A stretch of 13,907 nt of DNA. It comes from Microcaldota archaeon (lineage in GTDB: Archaea; Micrarchaeota; Micrarchaeia; Norongarragalinales; Norongarragalinaceae). Location of the stretch: assembly GCA_016214445.1 (NCBI GenBank), contig JACROM010000087.1, positions 1 through 13,907 of the forward strand, given 5' to 3'. The notes below the pieces were generated by a model. It was not told where the DNA came from and did no database searches. It worked only from the letters and a program-made list of their open reading frames with translations. Below are positions 1 through 7,171 of the stretch, piece after piece (positions within the stretch are counted from its first letter, which is position 1; every line of letters starts with the position of its first letter). The position numbers and the translations under genes were made by a program.

Positions 1-120
1 GTGAGCAATATACTCGGCTTCATCGAAAGAACAGTAACACCTTTCGGAAACAGTGCAAAGGTAGACTGCCCGAAACAGTATATCGGCAAACGAGTCTACC
101 TAATCATCTGCAGAGCCTAG
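1..120 (+). CDS. DUF2080-type transposon-associated mini-protein (39 aa, may be 5'-partial)
   Basis: Reading from base 1 (GTG) gives 39 residues ending in TAG at 118-120. The core, residues 6-36, follows the DUF2080 pattern as I remember it: GFIERTVTPFGNSAKV, then P-K-x-x-x-GK-x-V near residues 24-33. Small DUF2080 proteins in archaea are annotated as transposon-associated and often sit beside a transposase; the fold looks like a swapped-hairpin (AbrB-like) beta domain, so DNA binding is plausible but not shown. The window begins exactly at the GTG, so the true start may lie upstream. No transposase follows within the window, so any partner must be to the left or lost. Confidence 0.62.
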   Translation: MSNILGFIERTVTPFGNSAKVDCPKQYIGKRVYLIICRA

Positions 121-268
121 CCGACTTATGTCCCAAAGCCTCCCTTCCGCAACCCTTTTTATTGACCTCGAACCAAGAATAATACGCGCCCAAAGCCAAA
201 AAGCTTAGGGAGTTTAGACTTACGTAGCGCGAATTTACGTAGAGAGAACTTAAAGAGGGGTTGATTAT
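121..268 (+). promoter_or_regulatory. Upstream region of the secreted-protein gene, with repeated TTACGTAG
   Basis: This 148-bp gap holds a T5 run and TATA-like CTTTTTATT (155-163), which could end the mini-gene transcript and also start the next one. Closer to the gene, TTACGTAG occurs at 220-227 and again at 235-242, each containing the palindrome TACGTA and spaced 15 bp start to start. GAGGGG at 255-260 is a ribosome-binding-site candidate 8 bases before the TTG start at 269. The message therefore appears to have a leader, unlike several other genes here. The repeats could bind a regulator; this is inference. Confidence 0.4.
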
Positions 269-3200
269 TTGAGCAAGATTGTTTCCCTGTTCCTTTTCTC
301 CGTGTTTGTCATCGGTTTTGCTGCGGCTGCAGGTGCTTCCGTCGCTTCCACCGCTTCCGCGAAGTATACTCTCACAATAAAGTTTGATGAAAGCTTGGGA
401 ACAGCGACCCCTAACATGGATCCGACGACTGTTTTACAAAACCCGTTCAGCTTCAGCAACAAAGTGACGATTGATGGCAAAGAATACGGGTGTTTTTCAA
501 GAATTCAACTTTCTTCAACTGCTTGTTTTAACGTCAAAGACGATAAAGGAAAGCTCGTCAAGCTCGAGATAGTCAACCTTGAAAGCAACAAGCCACACAG
601 CGTTTACCTCGCAACTAAAGAATGGGTTGTGCGAAAAGACAAGCAAACAAAGAAGGAGACCAAAAAACTCGAAGAACGCGGCTATATGCTCGGCTACACG
701 AACTGCAACCAAAAAGAATTCAAGTTGGACAAAGATACTGAAATATCCCTGCCGGCAGGTTTTGCCGGATACAAGTGCGTTTTCGACTCCTACGAATCAT
801 CCGATGGGGAAACAAGAAAAAAGATCGAAGGGCGGTCGGGTTTAGACATTGACAAATATAAAGTCTTCTGGGTTTTGCCCAGTTACCGGCTCTATAACTT
901 CGGCAAGCCAGACAAGGACAAAAAAATCACCGCGCACGTTACCGTAGAGAAGGTAGTTTACGATGAGGAGGCTTACCTCCAACTCACGGGTAACCTGCCA
1001 GAAAAGTTGCATCCCTCCCCCGCTTATAAGGACGCCGTGGACAAGAAATTAAAAGAAGTGCTGATGCAGCCGATATTGGCCGGCTACTTTGACCAGCTGA
1101 AAAAAGATGTCTCTGTGTTGGAGGTTGCGCCCGAACGCCCCGAAGGCCTTTCGTCCAACACGCTCTATTACACTGAAGAAGCTCCGCATTATATTTCTTC
1201 AAACAAGCTCTCGTGGGACGGCAAAACAGCGAGTGGAAAAAAGTACGTTCAAGCCCAAAACGGCGAGTACAAAATAAAGATGGCTGCAAGCGAAGGCGAT
1301 TTCAATGGTGCCGCCGAGAGCCCTGCCCTTAGGATAACGACTTCCGAAGGCGTCGGCCAGCACCTGCTGGATTTGAACGGCATAAGCGCATCCAAGCCAC
1401 TGAAATTCCGGTTCGGCGGCTACTTCTTGGTTTTCACGGACAAGACCGCTGATGGTTCCGGCCTGGTTCTCAAAGTGACGGACTCCGGCGGACAACCTTT
1501 GCCTGTTGTTGACTCTGAAAGCTCCGAACAAACAACTTATCCGGAAGGGTTTACGCTCGTAAATCCACTTAAGCCAAGCGAGAGAAAACTCTTCAAAGCC
1601 GACAACGGCAACCTCAAGTTCATCGTTTCCAAACATGGTTCCGGCAAGGAATACGTGCTGACGATAATGAAGAAACAAGCAACCGCGCCAAGGAATGACT
1701 TGGTGGACGGCCACGTGACTGTTTCCACTTCCGAAAAAAAGCAAGGAGGCGGACTGTTTTCAAGAGACTTGGGAAAATATTCTTTTACCTTGAAATTCAC
1801 GCTGAAGGAAGCCGCCGACGTAGTTGCGATAATGCGCGATTCAATCAACAAACCGGTAAAGACTCTCGAGCAAAGATTTGGAAAGGGTTCGCGGGAATTG
1901 ACGTTCGGGTTGTCTGGTGACGAGGCGAAAGACGTGGTTTACACCTTTGACTTCAAGGCAACGCCTGTTGACCCGTATTCCGAGTTTGCCGAGTTTCAAG
2001 AGAAAACCGCCAAGCAGTTCAGGAAGGCTGACCTGCTTACGCACAGCGAAGTCGAGGTGTTCATGCGCGGCAACAAGCCTTACCTGAAATTGTGGCTTGG
2101 CTTTGTCGACTCCGGTTCTTCGCGCGGGGAAATAACCGTATATCAGGAAAAAGACGGCGGGCTGCAAGAATACGGCGAAGCGCACTCTTTGAGTGAAGTT
2201 GCTTGGAACCCCGAAAAGCAACTGTGGTTCCTCGACATTCCTGTTGACGAGAAGTCAGAAGAAACCTGGTGGTACCAACTGGAAATAAACGTGCGCTCGA
2301 CCAAGACACCCGCGTCCGAAACTTCCAGACTCCGCGCTTTAGTTTACAAGAAAACATTGAAATCCGAGCAAGTTCTTATCCAGGACTTTTCCGTCACACA
2401 AGGCCTCGACAACAAAGGAGGCGTGTACTTTTTCGGAGGAAATACCCGTCTCGAGGCAACCGCGGCTTTCTCCGACTACACAAAGTTGAAAAGCACCCGG
2501 GTAACTGTTTATCGGACTGTTAGTCAAAAGGGCGTTCCAACAAGTGTTCTTTTCAGCGACTTTTATTTGAAGCCCGACCAAAACATGTATTTGTTCCCCA
2601 TCGAAAAGGTGCCGTTCAATAGAGAGCAAGGACAAGACGTGGACACGTCATATACTGTTGTTCTGACTGTGGATAGTAAGGAGTCCAAACAAGATTTGGT
2701 TATAGTAAAGCCGCCCACAACTGCAGCCGCCCCCCAACCAGTGCAGGCGCAACCACGAGCGGCGCAGCCCACAGTGCAACTCATTACCTCCGCTTCACTT
2801 GTGCCAACCCCGGACGCGGTTACGCCCTCTTTAAGCATACAGGCTACCTTTACGAAACCTCCCACCCAAATGGATAAAGTGACCGTGTGGCTTTACCGCG
2901 ATAACAACAACATTCCCGTTGCTACTTTCAACAAAAACGATTTCAAGGCGTCTACGGGCCAATACTACATTAATGTCGATTCTACCATTGCCAAGTATAC
3001 CGAAAAGAACGGCTTGAAACAGGATACCCGCTATTCCGCGATAATAAAAGCAGAAGATGGCGGCTCGACCGATTCAACAAACGCGTTCGCAACGCTAAAA
3101 TCCTTGGGCTCCAACCAGCTGTGCTCTGGCGCGATTTACGTGAACTGGTTCAACCCGCTTGAAAGCAAGCTTGCTCCTGGTTTGGCAGCTCATGAGAAGT

Positions 3201-4036
3201 TCGCTTACAACCTTTACATGGTCGAAGGCAAGTGCATGAAGAAAGGCTCCCCCGCTCCAGGTTTGAACAACTTTGATTCAAGCAAATTCCTGCGTTACGC
3301 CGTTGGCGGAAAGGAGTTGCCGTTCAAGCCTTGCGCAGTTCAAGGCGAGTTGTGCTACGGCCAAACAACCATGTACGTCGCCCTGACGCAGCTCCCGGAC
3401 GCGGCGCTTACGAAAGCGGTTTGCCCAGTACCGCAAACACGATATAGCTTTAAGGTTCCGTCGCAAGCACAGAATCGGGGCGCGCCAAACGCTAAAGGCT
3501 TTGCAGATGCCTGCAACAAATATTCTCTGCCAGTCTACAACCCGATAGATCTTGCTAAAGGAAACGGAGTACCTATGGCCGACGTCGTCCATCCGTGCTA
3601 TTCGGACGTGAGTCTGATAAAGGAAGTCAAGGAAATAAAACCGGAAACATTCCGGTGCCAGTTGAGCCAAACGGCAGAAACAGCTATTACGACCTCGCCC
3701 TACTTCAGTGAGACCATTCCACTTACTGCAGTTTTAGCACACGATCCCGCAATATTGCTTGATGATGTACGTACCCTTTGCAGACGTCAGAATGACATTG
3801 CGCCGTGCTTGCAAGTAACCGCCGCAACTTCCAACCTGAATTTCCAGCCCGCAGGTACCGGACAGCGGGTAATCCCCCCAAACACGCGCTTATGCGAATG
3901 GATTAACACAAATGCCCCGCAAAAGATAATTTACTACGCCGTGTCATGCGGTTTCAAACCTGACGTGAACGGCGGATTGAACTATGCGTCGAGATTGAAC
4001 TATGCGCCGACGGCGCCTAAGGTGAAAAAGCCATGA
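269..4036 (+). CDS. Large secreted surface protein, beta-rich, with cysteine-rich C-terminal region (1255 aa)
   Basis: I do not recognise the family. The TTG start at 269 is supported by GAGGGG at 255-260 and by the signal peptide that follows at once: K3, hydrophobic 5-22, probable cleavage after A29-S30-A31. The mature protein is rich in Thr/Ser/Lys and alternating hydrophobics, as in stacked Ig-like beta domains. Residues 315-338 (SWDGKTASG ... NGEYKIKM) resemble the WDG-x-x-x-x-G ... G-x-Y strand pair of FlgD-type Ig domains. A Pro/Ala/Gln-rich linker spans about 814-850. Cysteines are clustered: four at 75, 86, 146, 170, none from 171 to 951, then twelve between 952 and 1227, suggesting disulfides outside the cell. 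There is no C-terminal membrane anchor or catalytic motif I can name. Its stop overlaps the start of the cupredoxin lipoprotein gene (ATGA, 4033-4036), so the two are probably co-translated and may work together at the envelope. Confidence 0.8.
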   Translation: MSKIVSLFLFSVFVIGFAAAAGASVASTASAKYTLTIKFDESLGTATPNMDPTTVLQNPFSFSNKVTIDGKEYGCFSRIQLSSTACFNVKDDKGKLVKLEIVNLESNKPHSVYLATKEWVVRKDKQTKKETKKLEERGYMLGYTNCNQKEFKLDKDTEISLPAGFAGYKCVFDSYESSDGETRKKIEGRSGLDIDKYKVFWVLPSYRLYNFGKPDKDKKITAHVTVEKVVYDEEAYLQLTGNLPEKLHPSPAYKDAVDKKLKEVLMQPILAGYFDQLKKDVSVLEVAPERPEGLSSNTLYYTEEAPHYISSNKLSWDGKTASGKKYVQAQNGEYKIKMAASEGDFNGAAESPALRITTSEGVGQHLLDLNGISASKPLKFRFGGYFLVFTDKTADGSGLVLKVTDSGGQPLPVVDSESSEQTTYPEGFTLVNPLKPSERKLFKADNGNLKFIVSKHGSGKEYVLTIMKKQATAPRNDLVDGHVTVSTSEKKQGGGLFSRDLGKYSFTLKFTLKEAADVVAIMRDSINKPVKTLEQRFGKGSRELTFGLSGDEAKDVVYTFDFKATPVDPYSEFAEFQEKTAKQFRKADLLTHSEVEVFMRGNKPYLKLWLGFVDSGSSRGEITVYQEKDGGLQEYGEAHSLSEVAWNPEKQLWFLDIPVDEKSEETWWYQLEINVRSTKTPASETSRLRALVYKKTLKSEQVLIQDFSVTQGLDNKGGVYFFGGNTRLEATAAFSDYTKLKSTRVTVYRTVSQKGVPTSVLFSDFYLKPDQNMYLFPIEKVPFNREQGQDVDTSYTVVLTVDSKESKQDLVIVKPPTTAAAPQPVQAQPRAAQPTVQLITSASLVPTPDAVTPSLSIQATFTKPPTQMDKVTVWLYRDNNNIPVATFNKNDFKASTGQYYINVDSTIAKYTEKNGLKQDTRYSAIIKAEDGGSTDSTNAFATLKSLGSNQLCSGAIYVNWFNPLESKLAPGLAAHEKFAYNLYMVEGKCMKKGSPAPGLNNFDSSKFLRYAVGGKELPFKPCAVQGELCYGQTTMYVALTQLPDAALTKAVCPVPQTRYSFKVPSQAQNRGAPNAKGFADACNKYSLPVYNPIDLAKGNGVPMADVVHPCYSDVSLIKEVKEIKPETFRCQLSQTAETAITTSPYFSETIPLTAVLAHDPAILLDDVRTLCRRQNDIAPCLQVTAATSNLNFQPAGTGQRVIPPNTRLCEWINTNAPQKIIYYAVSCGFKPDVNGGLNYASRLNYAPTAPKVKKP
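3975..4010 (+). repeat. 18-bp tandem repeat inside the secreted-protein gene
   Basis: GATTGAACTATGCGTCGA (3975-3992) is followed directly by GATTGAACTATGCGCCGA (3993-4010), identical at 17 of 18 positions. It keeps the frame and encodes LNYASR then LNYAPT just before the C-terminus. The near identity at third positions points to a recent slippage duplication. Confidence 0.85.
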
Positions 4037-4470
4037 ATACTTCCAAATGGTTTGTTATAGCGGTTTTGTTGTCTGGACTCGCACTCGCCGGCTGCCTGAA
4101 TCCTGCGGACAAGGTTTCCTGGCGCAATCCGCCGTCGGTCACGCCCGTAATACAAGAAGTTTCCCCTGTGCTGCCGACCGCGACCCCCGGTTTTCCGGAA
4201 ATCAGCGCTGATTCATCCGGCAGCCAGAACTCGGTCGTCTTCACGAAAAACGGCTTGAACACGAAAAAACTGGACGTCAAAGCAGGAGATGTCGTAATAT
4301 TCATAAACGACGACGATTCCGCACAACACGTCCTGTCTTTCGGTGATGGAGAGGAGCAAGTCCTTTTGGAGCCCCGCGGAGTCTTCACAAAAACCTTCGA
4401 CGAGCCCGGCACCTACGCTTTCAAATGCATCCTCCATGATGGCGAGGAAGGCACTGTTGAAGTAACGTGA
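4033..4470 (+). CDS. Cupredoxin (plastocyanin-like) lipoprotein (145 aa)
   Basis: An N-terminal hydrophobic segment ends in a lipobox L18-A19-G20-C21, so the mature protein should be lipid-anchored at C21 on the outer face of the membrane. A Pro/Ser/Thr-rich spacer (about 30-65) leads to a cupredoxin domain (about 66-145). It has the usual layout: VKAGDVVIFINDD strand, H99 in the AQH motif, then F130-K-C132-I-L-H135-D-G-E138-E-G and a final TVEV strand. H99, C132 and H135 match three type 1 copper ligands; the position usually held by the axial Met is E138. The family carries electrons or, in some cases, has lost copper. The start codon overlaps the stop of the secreted-protein gene (ATGA), which suggests translational coupling and a shared envelope role. 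Copper binding is inferred from motif only. Confidence 0.85.
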   Translation: MNTSKWFVIAVLLSGLALAGCLNPADKVSWRNPPSVTPVIQEVSPVLPTATPGFPEISADSSGSQNSVVFTKNGLNTKKLDVKAGDVVIFINDDDSAQHVLSFGDGEEQVLLEPRGVFTKTFDEPGTYAFKCILHDGEEGTVEVT

Positions 4471-4493
4471 GTTTCCGTCTTCCAATCTCCTTC

Positions 4494-4500
4494 TTTTTTT
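4494..4500 (+). terminator. T-tract terminator after the surface-protein pair
   Basis: A run of seven T (TTCTTTTTTT, 4491-4500) lies 24 bases after the lipoprotein stop, with no strong hairpin before it. Archaeal transcription typically stops at such U-tracts. Confidence 0.55.
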
Positions 4501-4520
4501 AGCGGGACGGCTTCAAGCGG

Positions 4521-4530
4521 TTTTTTATTT
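4521..4530 (+). promoter_or_regulatory. TATA-like box for the 4553 gene
   Basis: TTTTTTATTT is centred about 27 bp before the ATG at 4553, the usual distance from an archaeal TATA box to the transcription start. The mRNA would then be leaderless, and no ribosome-binding site is visible before the ATG, which agrees. Confidence 0.5.
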
Positions 4531-4552
4531 TCTCCCGTTCCAAGATTTATCC

Positions 4553-4972
4553 ATGCCAATTGAATTCGCCCGCACCCTTGTCCCGCTGCTCGCAAGAATC
4601 AGGGAGGAGCACCCGCAAACGGTTTTCCATTTGTCAGAAATAGAAACCGTTTTCGAAGGTGTGAAAGGGAGAAAGCCCCTTCAGGCCGGCCGCTTCAACG
4701 CTTCCAACCTTAAGCCCCCTTCCGCAGTGAGCAACTTTTGCTTCACCTTCACCATCCCGCTTGACGCTCCGGTTGAGAAGCAGAAACTCCTGACGAAAAG
4801 AATAGGTTCGGCAATAAAACAACTCGAATCCCGCATCTACGCCGGCAGGCACGTGGAAACGCATTTCGAGGACGTGGAAATGGGCCAGATCAGGACTTTC
4901 TATTTCACTTCGTCCAAGCTTGGCTTTCTGAAGCAGATGCGGGAAGAGTTCAAGAAACTCACCAAACCATAA
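4553..4972 (+). CDS. Hypothetical cytoplasmic protein (139 aa)
   Basis: I do not recognise this family. The ATG at 4553 fits a leaderless transcript from the TATA-like box at 4521-4530. The product has no signal peptide, membrane segment or cysteine motif (one Cys, residue 63). An amphipathic N-terminal helix (about 4-19) is followed by a mixed alpha/beta region with a beta-like segment FCFTFTIPL (62-70), a charged helix (about 73-94) and a basic C-terminal helix (about 121-137, KLGFLKQMREEFKKL). Codon use resembles its neighbours, so it looks native. It appears to be transcribed alone: the surface-protein terminator lies before it and a strong stem-loop after it. The product name cannot be taken further. 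Confidence 0.7.
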   Translation: MPIEFARTLVPLLARIREEHPQTVFHLSEIETVFEGVKGRKPLQAGRFNASNLKPPSAVSNFCFTFTIPLDAPVEKQKLLTKRIGSAIKQLESRIYAGRHVETHFEDVEMGQIRTFYFTSSKLGFLKQMREEFKKLTKP

Positions 4973-5037
4973 AAGGCATCCAGAACAGTCCACCGCGCAA
5001 GTTTCCTTTCTTTCGGCTTCCGCGCCCTTCCCCCTCG

Positions 5038-5073
5038 CTGCGCCCAACCGCGGCGTTCAGGCGGTCGGCGCAG
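5038..5073 (+). other. Strong GC-rich stem-loop between 4972 and 5155
   Basis: CTGCGCC (5038-5044) pairs with GGCGCAG (5067-5073) and ACCGC (5047-5051) with GCGGT (5061-5065), giving 12 base pairs around a 2+1 internal bulge and a 9-base loop. TCCTTTCTTT occurs just after it (5074-5083) and also before it (about 5004-5013). The structure could end transcription of the upstream gene or be part of a small RNA; the sequence does not decide. Confidence 0.5.
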
Positions 5074-5127
5074 TCCTTTCTTTGGCCTTTTCAAGCCGGG
5101 TGTGCGGGTTTATTTTGCCAACAAAAG

Positions 5128-5151
5128 CTTTTTATTTACTTCGAAGTAAAT
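5128..5151 (+). promoter_or_regulatory. TATA box plus perfect 18-bp palindrome (operator candidate)
   Basis: CTTTTTATTT (about 5128-5137) is a TATA-like box about 25 bp before the start codons at 5155-5161. Overlapping its downstream half is ATTTACTTCGAAGTAAAT (5134-5151), which equals its own reverse complement over all 18 bases. It lies between the TATA box and the first codon, where a bound dimeric regulator would block the polymerase. No regulator gene adjoins it, so the ligand protein is unknown. Confidence 0.6.
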
Positions 5152-5154
5152 TAC

Positions 5155-6531
5155 TTGGTGGTGCATTTGTTTGTAGGCCGTGTGCGTGAACTGGATTTTC
5201 TCGAGGGATTGTTTTCCAGCGGCAAGCCCAAGCTGGTGCTGGTTTACGGCAGGAGGCGGGTCGGCAAGACCTCGCTCATCAAAGAGTTCGCAAAGCGGAA
5301 GTCCGGGCTCTATTTTTTGGCGAGGCAGGAGAGCAGCCAGGATCAGCTGAAGTCTTTTTCGGTGACGCTTTCAGAGTTTTTCGGCGACGGGGCGTTGGCG
5401 TTTTCGCCGTTGCAGAATTACGACGCGTTTTTCACTTACTTGCGGGAACGGCTGAAGCCGGGGACGCCGGTTTTTTTTGACGAGTTTCCTTACATGGTTG
5501 AGGCGAACCCGTCGCTTCCATCGGTTTTGCAGGATTACTGGGACAACCATTTTCAGAAGATCAAGTCTTTCTTCGTGTTGTGCGGTTCTTCCGTGCGCAT
5601 GATGGAGAAGCTGGCTGGTTACAAGAGCCCGATTTACGGGCGGCGAACCGAGCAGTTGTTGCTGGGTCCGCTGCCGTTTTTTGACGCGTTGGAGTTGATG
5701 GAAAAGACGCCGTTGGAGAAGGCGGTCGAGTATTACGCTGTTTTGGGCGGCACCCCCGCATATCTTCAGTTGATGGATTTTGGGAAGAGCGTTGAAGAGA
5801 ACGTAATTGGGAACGTTTTGCCCAAGACTGCTTTCTTGAACCAGGACGCGATATTTATCTTGAGGGAGGAGTTGGACGAGCCGCGGAACTATTTTTCTAT
5901 CTTGAAGTCGTTGGCGAAGGGCAAGACTATGCTGGCGGAAATCGTGAACGACACTGGCTTGGAGCGGGGTCTGGTCGCAAAGTATTTGGCGGTCCTCCAG
6001 GACTTGCATATAGTGGAGCGGAAGGTGCCTGTCACGGAGAAGCGTGAGGTGCGTTCCCGCAAAGGGCTTTACGTTGTTTCCGACCCGTATTTCAGGTTTT
6101 GGTTTGCTTTCGTGTTCGAGAACGCCGGTTACGCCGAGTTTGCGGGCCCGCAAAAGACGTTCGCAGACAAGATAGCGCCGGAGTTCAACGCGTACATCGG
6201 CAGGGTGTTTGAGGACATCGCCGTATCTTTCCTGAGGCAAAAAACCCCTTTTTCAAAGGACTATGTTTTCGGCCGCTGGTGGGGGGACGGCGAAGAGATT
6301 GACATCGTGGGCGTCAACGAGGAGAAAATGTTGTTGTTTGAGGTCAAGTGGTCTGCGCTGGATGAGAAGGAGGCGCGGCGGGTTTTAGGCCTGCTTGCCG
6401 GGAAAGCGGAATTGGTTTTGCGGGAAAAGCCGGCCGCCAAGACGCGTTTTGGGTTGGTGGCCAAAAAGGTTGCAGGCAAGCAGCGGTTACGGGACGACGG
6501 CTTCCTCGTTTACGACTTGGCTGACTTTTGA
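5155..6531 (+). CDS. Archaeal P-loop ATPase with DUF234-type PD-(D/E)XK-like C-terminal domain (458 aa)
   Basis: This matches the archaeal ATPase family with a DUF234 tail. The N-terminus LFVGRVREL leads to Walker A G32-RRRVGKT39 and Walker B VFFD109-E110; CGSS (143-146) is a sensor-1-like element. A winged-helix-like stretch (about 255-310) precedes the C-terminal domain, where G-E-E-I-D383 and L-F-E396-V-K398 resemble a PD-(D/E)XK nuclease core. Family members are ATPases of largely unknown function, sometimes linked to mobile or defence regions. Start choice is uncertain: TTG 5155, GTG 5158 and GTG 5161 all fit the TATA spacing, while family members often begin right at the FVGR motif, which would favour TTG 5167. 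The phosphoesterase gene follows after 10 bp, so the two form an operon behind a palindromic operator candidate. Confidence 0.85.
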   Translation: MVVHLFVGRVRELDFLEGLFSSGKPKLVLVYGRRRVGKTSLIKEFAKRKSGLYFLARQESSQDQLKSFSVTLSEFFGDGALAFSPLQNYDAFFTYLRERLKPGTPVFFDEFPYMVEANPSLPSVLQDYWDNHFQKIKSFFVLCGSSVRMMEKLAGYKSPIYGRRTEQLLLGPLPFFDALELMEKTPLEKAVEYYAVLGGTPAYLQLMDFGKSVEENVIGNVLPKTAFLNQDAIFILREELDEPRNYFSILKSLAKGKTMLAEIVNDTGLERGLVAKYLAVLQDLHIVERKVPVTEKREVRSRKGLYVVSDPYFRFWFAFVFENAGYAEFAGPQKTFADKIAPEFNAYIGRVFEDIAVSFLRQKTPFSKDYVFGRWWGDGEEIDIVGVNEEKMLLFEVKWSALDEKEARRVLGLLAGKAELVLREKPAAKTRFGLVAKKVAGKQRLRDDGFLVYDLADF

Positions 6532-6541
6532 GGGTTGCAGG

Positions 6542-7084
6542 ATGGCATTCAAGGTTTTCGTGGTTGGCGACACGCATTTCCTGCATGACAACATCATCAA
6601 GCACTGTGGGCGGCCTTTCGCTGCTGAGGAAATGACCGGCGAGCTCGTCAAGCGGTGGAACGCAGTAGTTGGCGAGAATGACCTCGTCATTCACTTGGGT
6701 GACTTCGCTTTTTTCAAGGGGCCCAACGCCGCCGCGAGGGTTACCGGGATAATCCGCTCGTTGAACGGCAGGAAGGTGTTGGTGCGGGGCAACCACGACT
6801 ACAAAGCTGTTGGCTGGTATTTGGAGAATGGGTTTGACTTCGTTTGCAATTCTTTCTCGTTTGGCAACGTGTTGTTTTCTCATCGGCCTGCCGAACCGGA
6901 GATAGTCAAGCACTTCGGGTTGAACTTTCATGGGCATGTTCACGACAAGGATGCGGGGGCGCCAGAGTTCAAGGAACGGTATGTTTGTGTGTCCGTAGAG
7001 AAAACGGGTTATGCACCAGTATTGTTGGACGACGTTTTGAAAAACCGTAGTCAGCTGTCGCATTACAACAAAGCGCAAAAATAA
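6542..7084 (+). CDS. Calcineurin-like metallophosphoesterase (180 aa)
   Basis: All metal-binding motifs of the family are present: D10-x-H12 (GDTHF), GD54, GN84-H85-D86, H114 (SHRP) and H130-G-H132-x-H134. Together they bind two metal ions for hydrolysis of a phosphomonoester or phosphodiester; the substrate cannot be read from the sequence. At 180 residues it is a minimal single-domain form, without signal peptide, so cytoplasmic. The frame is open back to 6395, but ATG 6542 is chosen because GDTHF should lie near the N-terminus, TGAGGG at 6529-6534 can serve as ribosome-binding site, and earlier starts would overlap the ATPase gene by more than 100 bp. Co-transcription with the ATPase is likely from the 10-bp spacing. 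Confidence 0.9.
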   Translation: MAFKVFVVGDTHFLHDNIIKHCGRPFAAEEMTGELVKRWNAVVGENDLVIHLGDFAFFKGPNAAARVTGIIRSLNGRKVLVRGNHDYKAVGWYLENGFDFVCNSFSFGNVLFSHRPAEPEIVKHFGLNFHGHVHDKDAGAPEFKERYVCVSVEKTGYAPVLLDDVLKNRSQLSHYNKAQK

Positions 7085-7099
7085 CAAGACGAAATGAAT

Positions 7100-7120
7100 G
7101 CAAGCAACTTGCCTTTTTCT
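7100..7120 (+). terminator. Hairpin plus T-tract terminator for the ATPase/phosphoesterase operon
   Basis: GCAAG (7100-7104), a CAA loop and CTTGC (7108-7112) are followed by CTTTTTCT (7113-7120), 15 bases after the phosphoesterase stop. It lies in the 87-bp convergent gap before the nuclease gene on the other strand; the rest of this gap shows only a weak GCGTG/CACGC inverted repeat (7144-7169). Confidence 0.6.
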
Positions 7121-7171
7121 CGAGCTTCGGTGCCTTCCCTTATGCGTGTGCGGGAGTGTTTAAGCACGCTT

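Noticed and set aside
984..2865. Several open frames on the minus strand inside the secreted-protein gene
   Set aside because: They are arginine/serine/cysteine-rich, lack domain motifs and start signals, and lie opposite a gene with clear signal peptide and coupling; they are frame shadows.
5371..6240. 289-codon open frame opposite the ATPase
   Set aside because: It is full of Arg/Gln/His with no fold-like pattern, as expected from the reverse of a gene with biased third positions; the ATPase has complete Walker motifs.
6395..6541. Earlier start for the phosphoesterase (49 extra residues)
   Set aside because: The extension overlaps the ATPase gene by well over 100 bases and would put the first metal motif far from the N-terminus, unlike the family.
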